Below, piece by piece: positions 14,047 through 18,062 of a DNA stretch of 18,062 nt. The notes under the pieces were generated by a model. The model did not search any database and had not been told where the DNA came from. It saw only the letters and a program-made list of their open reading frames with translations. Each line of letters begins with the position of its first letter. Position 1 is the first letter of the stretch. The DNA is taken from assembly GCA_964464815.1 (NCBI GenBank), contig CAYXHF010000043.1, positions 1 to 18,062 of the forward strand, given 5' to 3'. Position numbers and translations under genes: made by a program. Source of the DNA: UBA11524 sp964464815. Lineage in GTDB: Bacteria > Bacillota > Clostridia > Christensenellales > Aristaeellaceae.

Positions 14047-14538
14047 TTATAGCATCAACAGCATCAGGCACAGGCCGCCGACCCAGCCCAGCGTTTGATA
14101 GAGCTTGGCATCCTTTTCTGCCTTTTGCCGGCTTTGCTGATGCATCAGGTCGATTTCCTTGCGTGCGCTTTGGGTGGCGAAAAGGCGATTCTCCAAGCTT
14201 CCGTGACTGACAGTCTGTAGCCAGCGCAGCAGGCATTCGCGCTCGATGCATGGTGGACAGGCTGTGTCGGCCAGGGTAACAAGTGGCGTCATGCGCTGCT
14301 GCTGCATTTGCTCCGATAGCGTGCGCAGGAGTGCGTCGGCGGCGCTTTTCTCCGTCGCGCAAAGGCGAAATACCTCCGGCAGGGAGTAAGCACTGGCGGA
14401 AAGCAGTACCTCACAGTGCGCAAGGAGCGCACTCCACCGCAAAAGGCGCTCCTCCTCCTTGTGCAAGGACGATGCCAGACGCATCCCGCATAGCGTGCAG
14501 AGCATGGCCGCACACAGGGGCAGCATGAGCCGTGTCAT
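14047..14538 (-). CDS. spoIIIAB: Stage III sporulation protein AB
   Basis: This 163-residue protein (171 in Bacillus) has a hydrophobic N-terminal helix, a long soluble helical hairpin and a C-terminal transmembrane helix (LGWVGGLCLMLLML). The fold resembles type II secretion GspF-like membrane proteins, fitting the view that the SpoIIIA system is related to secretion machines. Visible blocks include SSLHKEEERLLRWSALLAH and QSRQKAEKDAKLYQTLGW, typical of the family C-terminus. It overlaps spoIIIAA by four bases (ATGA, 14535-14538), so translation is coupled to the ATPase. Confidence 0.92.
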   Translation of the reverse strand: MTRLMLPLCAAMLCTLCGMRLASSLHKEEERLLRWSALLAHCEVLLSASAYSLPEVFRLCATEKSAADALLRTLSEQMQQQRMTPLVTLADTACPPCIERECLLRWLQTVSHGSLENRLFATQSARKEIDLMHQQSRQKAEKDAKLYQTLGWVGGLCLMLLML

Positions 14539-15440
14539 GGCTGCTTCAGCGGCGAACCGCAGCGGTCATACAGCGCGGCGATATGGCCACCGCCCTCGGG
14601 AGAAAGAAGCACATATGCATCAAACACGCGCCGCGCAAAGAGGGTACTCATGGCAGGTCGGTTGGCGGTTTCGGCCAGCGTCAGGCCATGCAGCGTGGCG
14701 CAGACGGCCGCACCGCATGCCGCAGCATCCAGCACACACGCGGCATCCTCGCCGCCGGAAAGCTCATCCATGCCGATAAGCGTTGGAGACATGGAGCGAA
14801 TCAGCCACGGGACAGCTTCTGTCTTGGGCAGTGCATCCAGCACGTCCGTGGCTTTGCCCACATCCAGCTGCGGCACGCCGTGCATGCATGCGGCCAATTC
14901 ACCGCGCTCGTCAATCAGGGCTGCTTGCACCTTTGGCTGAAGGGAAAGCTGGCGAATCAAATCACGCAGGAGCGTTGTTTTGCCACTGCCCGGCGGGCCA
15001 ATCAGCAAAACAGAGGGGGTTTTGTCAGGAAAACGAGTATCAAGCACCTGCATCAGGCGATCTGCGCAACCGGGCCATTGCCCTGCAATACGGATGCAGA
15101 TGGAGGCAATGTCGCGCAGGGTACACTGGCCGTTTTTCCGGCTGACATGGCCGCATAGGCCCATGCGGTGTCCGCCGCGAAGCGTCAGATAGCCGTGACG
15201 CGTCTCGTCCGTGCGGGCGTACAGGCTGTGACCGGAAAGCGCCTCGGCCAGCGCCTCAACGGACTGCTGGGACGGAATGTCATCCAGCAGGGCTGTGCGC
15301 GTTGCAGTCACAAAGGCTGTGGGACGCTCGGCGCGAACGCGGATTTCCCGCAATTCGCCCGGCAGCAGCATGGCCAGCTCGTCCTGCACCAGGCTTGGAA
15401 AGCAGGGGGAGAGAAAATCACGGGTTTCCTCCCAATCCAT
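14535..15440 (-). CDS. spoIIIAA: Stage III sporulation protein AA, secretion-type ATPase
   Basis: SpoIIIAA is the ATPase that powers the mother-cell side of the forespore channel, and its fold is like type II/IV secretion ATPases. In this 301-residue copy the Walker A motif is GPPGSGKTT (148-156). It is followed by ALIDERGELAAC (from 174) with acidic catalytic residues, and LIGMDELSGGEDA as the second acidic block. CATLHGLTLAE fits the switch histidine region. The N-terminal half has the family block LREIRVRAERP, then YLTLRGGHRMGLCG. ATG 15440 has AAGGAGGG 8 bases upstream. Length is normal (307 in Bacillus). It starts 24 bases after the L,D-transpeptidase stop, with no promoter or terminator between. 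Confidence 0.95.
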   Translation of the reverse strand: MDWEETRDFLSPCFPSLVQDELAMLLPGELREIRVRAERPTAFVTATRTALLDDIPSQQSVEALAEALSGHSLYARTDETRHGYLTLRGGHRMGLCGHVSRKNGQCTLRDIASICIRIAGQWPGCADRLMQVLDTRFPDKTPSVLLIGPPGSGKTTLLRDLIRQLSLQPKVQAALIDERGELAACMHGVPQLDVGKATDVLDALPKTEAVPWLIRSMSPTLIGMDELSGGEDAACVLDAAACGAAVCATLHGLTLAETANRPAMSTLFARRVFDAYVLLSPEGGGHIAALYDRCGSPLKQP

Positions 15441-15464
15441 CTGGAATCCCTCCTTAATGTGGGT

Positions 15465-16124
15465 TCATTCAAATAGTGTCAGCCCGATGGCCTGATACAG
15501 CGCCCAGTCGCACAGACCGTTGGGCGAAAGGTGACAGGCGGCGCGGGCGGCATCAACCGCACGCTGTGTGGCGCTGCCCCAAATGCCATCGGGCGTGCCG
15601 GAAAAGTAGCCAAGGGCGCGCAGACGGCATTGCAGGGCACGAACCATGCTGGAACGATCGCCATTTTTGAGCGTCCGCAGGCTCGTGCCCAGGTCGCCAT
15701 ACGGCCCGCAGGCAATCACCACGCGTGTGCCATTGGGAACCGTCGCGTAGAGCGCCTCGGCGTCCCTGACACGCATGCGGATACAGCCATGGCTGGCGTT
15801 CTGGCCGATGGAATTCGGCTTGTCCGTGCCATGGATGCCATAATTGCCCCAGGGAACATTCAGCCCCAAAAAGCATGTGCCGAATGCGCCCATTTGTCCA
15901 GAAAAACGATGCGTAATCCGGAAAACGCCAAGCGGCGTGGGCGTATCCCAGGCGCCTGTTGCCACCGGATAGTGCGCAAGCAGGGCATCGTCCCCGAAAA
16001 GATAGAGCGTTTTTTGCTCCACATCAATGAAAATGGCATATTCGCTGGGCGCGCTGACACCTGTATCCGGAAAAATACAAAGGAGCAGCACCAGCAAAAC
16101 AAGCAGACAAATCCGCCGTGGCAC
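15465..16124 (-). CDS. L,D-transpeptidase (YkuD/ErfK) with C-terminal peptidoglycan-binding domain
   Basis: The 219-residue protein starts at GTG 16124 (AAGGAGG 6 bases upstream), giving a signal peptide or anchor (ICLLVLLVLLLCIFPDTGVSA). The catalytic domain (about 29-140) has the YkuD signature: HGT at 88-90 and SHGCIRM at 101-107, with nucleophile C104. Such enzymes make 3-3 cross-links in peptidoglycan, or attach groups to it, outside the membrane. Residues 145-205 form a PG_binding_1 domain (RTLKNGDRSSMVRALQCRLR, then GYFSGTPDGIWGSATQRAV). The open frame extends to 16259, but the upstream part lacks a ribosome site. It lies 24 bases before spoIIIAA with no visible terminator, so it is probably the first gene of the operon. 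A role in spore envelope peptidoglycan is inference. Confidence 0.9.
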   Translation of the reverse strand: MPRRICLLVLLVLLLCIFPDTGVSAPSEYAIFIDVEQKTLYLFGDDALLAHYPVATGAWDTPTPLGVFRITHRFSGQMGAFGTCFLGLNVPWGNYGIHGTDKPNSIGQNASHGCIRMRVRDAEALYATVPNGTRVVIACGPYGDLGTSLRTLKNGDRSSMVRALQCRLRALGYFSGTPDGIWGSATQRAVDAARAACHLSPNGLCDWALYQAIGLTLFE

Positions 16125-16169
16125 GTTGTTCCTCCTTACAATTTCAAAGGATGGAAGCTTTGCATGAAA

Positions 16170-16198
16170 AGGATATGGGCGTGTGGGCGCAATTAGAC
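16170..16198 (-). promoter_or_regulatory. Possible but weak sigma-E-like promoter for the LDT-spoIIIA operon
   Basis: On the minus strand GTCTAATT (16191-16198) and CATATCCT (16170-16177) are 13 bases apart, about 46 bases before the GTG start. CATATCCT fits a sigma-E -10 (CATACAMT) at 6 of 8 positions; the -35 match is poor. spoIIIA is driven by sigma-E in the mother cell in known spore formers, which is the reason to look here. Confidence 0.3.
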
Positions 16199-16252
16199 CT
16201 GACGTGCATTCGTTTCGGTACGTAAAAAAATCGCGAAAAGCCCCGAAAGCCC

Positions 16253-16280
16253 TTGCCAAGTGGAAAGTGTGTGGTATAAT
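16253..16280 (+). promoter_or_regulatory. Sigma-A promoter for the 5'-nucleotidase gene
   Basis: TTGCCA (16253-16258) and TATAAT (16275-16280) are 16 bases apart, and the -10 box is preceded by TGG, an extended -10. It points to the gene starting at 16398, leaving a leader of about 110 bases. Confidence 0.75.
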
Positions 16281-16296
16281 GAAATTGGTATGGAAA

Positions 16297-16378
16297 CGGA
16301 CAAGCTTGTTTGTCCGACCGCCGTGATGGCAGGGTGTGTTTTCCCGATAGCATCACTTGTTGGGGAAATAATGCCCTG
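16297..16378 (+). promoter_or_regulatory. Structured leader of the 5'-nucleotidase gene
   Basis: The leader can form a 7-pair hairpin (CGGACAA 16297-16303 with TTGTCCG 16310-16316). It can also form a nested hairpin: CAGGG (16330-16334) with CCCTG (16374-16378) outside, and TTTCCC (16340-16345) with GGGAAA (16363-16368) inside. The second ends 4 bases before the AAGGAGG ribosome site. I recognise no known riboswitch class. No T-run follows, so any control would act on translation. Confidence 0.4.
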
Positions 16379-16397
16379 GTACAAGGAGGAAAACAGA

Positions 16398-18059
16398 ATG
16401 CGGAAAATTCTTGCCATGCTGTTGTGCCTGATGATGCTGCTTTGCGGCGTTGCCACAGCAGAGGAAGCGACGCCGGCGCTGACCAAGGACGTCGTTGTCC
16501 TGTTCACAAGCGATATCCACTGCGGTATCGACCAGGGCTGGGGCTTGACCGGTGTGGCGGCCATTCGTGATGGCCTGAGCGCCAAGAATCACGTGCTGCT
16601 GGTTGACAATGGCGACGCCGTTCAGGGTGAAACCATTGGTACGCTGACCAACGGCAGCGCAGTGGTTGAACTGATGAACACGGCCGGATACGAAATTGCC
16701 ACCATCGGCAATCATGAATTCGACTATGGCATGGAGAACTTCCTGGAGCTGGCCAAGAAGGCCAACTTCCCCTATATCTCCGCCAACTTCAACTACAAGG
16801 GTGAGCTGGTCTTTGATCCTTACATCATCAAGGAATTTGACGGTGTGAAGATTGCGTTTGTCGGCGTCACCACGCCCAATACGTTGACCTCCTCCACGCC
16901 GGTGTATTTCCAGGATGAAAACGGCGAATACGTTTACGGCTTCTTCCAGGATGCCACGGGCGAAAAGCTCTACGCCGCTGTGCAGAGTGCAGTGGATGCG
17001 GCGCGCGCAGAAGGCGCTACCTACGTGGTCGTGATGGGCCACATGGGCAACGAGGCGAGCTGCGAGCCCTGGATGAGCATTGATGTGATTGAAAACACCA
17101 CGGGCGTTGACGCGTTCCTGGACGGCCATGCGCACGAAACGAACGCTTGCAACGAAGTGAAGAACAAGGAAGGCAAGGGCGTCCTGCGTGTTGCTTGCGG
17201 CACGAAGCTCTCCTCCGTTGGCTACCTGCGCATCGCGACCGATGGCACGCTGGCCACGGGCCTGTACAACTGGACGGCGGACATTGCCGCGCCCGAGCTC
17301 CTCGGCCTGACCGGTACGGTTGCCGATGCGGTGAACGAGCAGACCGCCAAGCTGGACGAAATCCGCAAGACGGTGGTTGCCTCCGCGCAGATTCCGCTCT
17401 ATGTCAACGACCCTGTTGCGACCGACAGCGAAGGCAAGGCCATCCGCATCGTCCGCAATGCAGAAACCAACCTGGGCGACCTGTGCGCTGATGCGTACCG
17501 CAACCTGTCCGGCGCTGACATCGCGTTTGTCAACGGCGGCGGCATCCGCAAGCAGATTAACGCTGGCGACATTACGCTGGATGACATCTACAGCGTGCAT
17601 CCCTTCGGCAACACCATGTGCATCATCCGCGTGACCGGCCAGCAGGTGCTGGATGCGCTGGAATGGGGCAGCCGTGACGTGCCGGGCGAATGCGGCGGCT
17701 TCCTGCAGGTTTCCGGCCTGACCTACGAAATCCACACGGGCATTGCCTCCTCCGCGCAGAAGGATGAGAATGGCATGTTCACAGGCGTGACGGGTGAATA
17801 CCGCGTCAAGAACGTCATGGTCGGCGGCGAACCGCTGGATCTGGAGAAGACCTACACGCTGGCTTCTCACAATTACATGCTGCTGAATCAGGGCGACGGC
17901 TACGCAATGTTCGCGGGCGCGGAAGTCCTGGGCGAAGACCTGATGATTGACAATCAGGTGCTGATCACCTACATCACCAACACCCTGGGCGGCGTTGTGG
18001 GCGAGCAGTACGCCAATCCCTACGGCGACGGCCGCATTGTGGCCGTGCCGGCGGAGTAA
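16398..18059 (+). CDS. Secreted 5'-nucleotidase / 2',3'-cyclic phosphodiesterase family metallophosphatase
   Basis: The 553-residue protein begins with a signal peptide (MRKILAMLLCLMMLLCGVAT, cut near AEE). It then carries the calcineurin-like metallophosphatase domain with motifs SDIHCG (D39, H41), DNGDAVQG (D73), IGNHEFDYG (104-111), VVMGHMGNEA and DGHAHET. The C-terminal nucleotidase domain has DLCADAYRN, AFVNGGGIRKQIN and VHPFGNTMC, which bind the nucleotide base. Such exported enzymes strip phosphate from nucleotides so that nucleosides can be taken up. No LPXTG or C-terminal anchor is seen, so it is probably released or held loosely. ATG 16398 is preceded by AAGGAGG at 8 bases. The reading frame is open back to 16260, but that part is the leader. 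The stop is 3 bases before the window end. The exact substrate is unknown. Confidence 0.92.
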   Translation: MRKILAMLLCLMMLLCGVATAEEATPALTKDVVVLFTSDIHCGIDQGWGLTGVAAIRDGLSAKNHVLLVDNGDAVQGETIGTLTNGSAVVELMNTAGYEIATIGNHEFDYGMENFLELAKKANFPYISANFNYKGELVFDPYIIKEFDGVKIAFVGVTTPNTLTSSTPVYFQDENGEYVYGFFQDATGEKLYAAVQSAVDAARAEGATYVVVMGHMGNEASCEPWMSIDVIENTTGVDAFLDGHAHETNACNEVKNKEGKGVLRVACGTKLSSVGYLRIATDGTLATGLYNWTADIAAPELLGLTGTVADAVNEQTAKLDEIRKTVVASAQIPLYVNDPVATDSEGKAIRIVRNAETNLGDLCADAYRNLSGADIAFVNGGGIRKQINAGDITLDDIYSVHPFGNTMCIIRVTGQQVLDALEWGSRDVPGECGGFLQVSGLTYEIHTGIASSAQKDENGMFTGVTGEYRVKNVMVGGEPLDLEKTYTLASHNYMLLNQGDGYAMFAGAEVLGEDLMIDNQVLITYITNTLGGVVGEQYANPYGDGRIVAVPAE

Positions 18060-18062
18060 GAT

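Noticed and set aside
16297..16378. Known riboswitch (purine or other) in the nucleotidase leader
   Set aside because: None of the conserved core sequences I can recall is present. I kept it only as an unclassified structured leader.
16353..17870. 505-codon minus-strand open frame
   Set aside because: It lies wholly antisense to the nucleotidase, whose motifs are all in place. It has no recognisable domain.
1..18062. CRISPR array, tRNA, rRNA, prophage or conjugative genes
   Set aside because: I saw no spaced direct repeats, no cloverleaf or rRNA blocks, and no phage or transfer proteins in any frame.

Overview
The window looks like chromosomal DNA of a GC-rich, spore-forming anaerobe of the class Clostridia (Bacillota). 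The main evidence is a complete eight-gene spoIIIA operon. Supporting signs are strong AGGAGG ribosome binding sites, sigma-A type promoters, a DUF6062 protein, an LCP-family envelope protein, and a TrxB-like enzyme of the kind found in ferredoxin-rich anaerobes. I cannot place it to genus. Almost all genes lie on the minus strand; only the SPOR-domain gene (1771-2604) and the 5'-nucleotidase-type gene (16398-18059) are on the plus strand.

Layout: (1) 1-380 is the start of a decayed IS30-family insertion sequence that abuts a strong bidirectional terminator (385-441). (2) 556-1653 holds a DUF6062 gene preceded by a 94-codon internally deleted remnant of a sugar-phosphate isomerase-like TIM barrel. 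(3) 1771-2604 is a membrane-anchored SPOR-domain protein. (4) 2614-9914 is a probable seven-gene minus-strand operon. In transcription order it encodes an LCP-family protein, a zinc-ribbon/transmembrane/Ig-like protein, a thioredoxin-reductase-like flavoprotein, a DUF3298-like secreted protein, an unknown protein, an RluA-type pseudouridine synthase and a Cof-type HAD phosphatase. An extended -10 promoter lies at 10018-10026. (5) 10274-11057 is an rseC-trxA pair behind a very good sigma-A promoter. (6) 11190-16124 is the spoIIIA operon (spoIIIAA to spoIIIAH), apparently headed by an L,D-transpeptidase gene. (7) 16253-18059 is a divergent secreted 5'-nucleotidase-family gene with a structured 118-base leader.

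How the genes fit together: SpoIIIAA-AH build the mother-cell half of the channel that feeds the forespore. The L,D-transpeptidase 24 bases upstream would put a peptidoglycan cross-linking enzyme in the same transcript. Thioredoxin, an RseC-like cysteine membrane protein and a reductase lacking recognisable NADPH signatures form a loose redox group.

The points most worth a second look are: spoIIIAE has no ATG, GTG or TTG near its signal peptide and overlaps spoIIIAD out of frame by about 85 bases; SpoIIIAF and SpoIIIAG are unusually short, and SpoIIIAG lacks the middle insertion of the Bacillus ring protein; the TrxB homologue looks like a ferredoxin-dependent (FFTR-type) reductase; and the isomerase remnant carries a clean in-frame deletion. 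I found no CRISPR array, tRNA or rRNA, and no wholly new multi-gene system.
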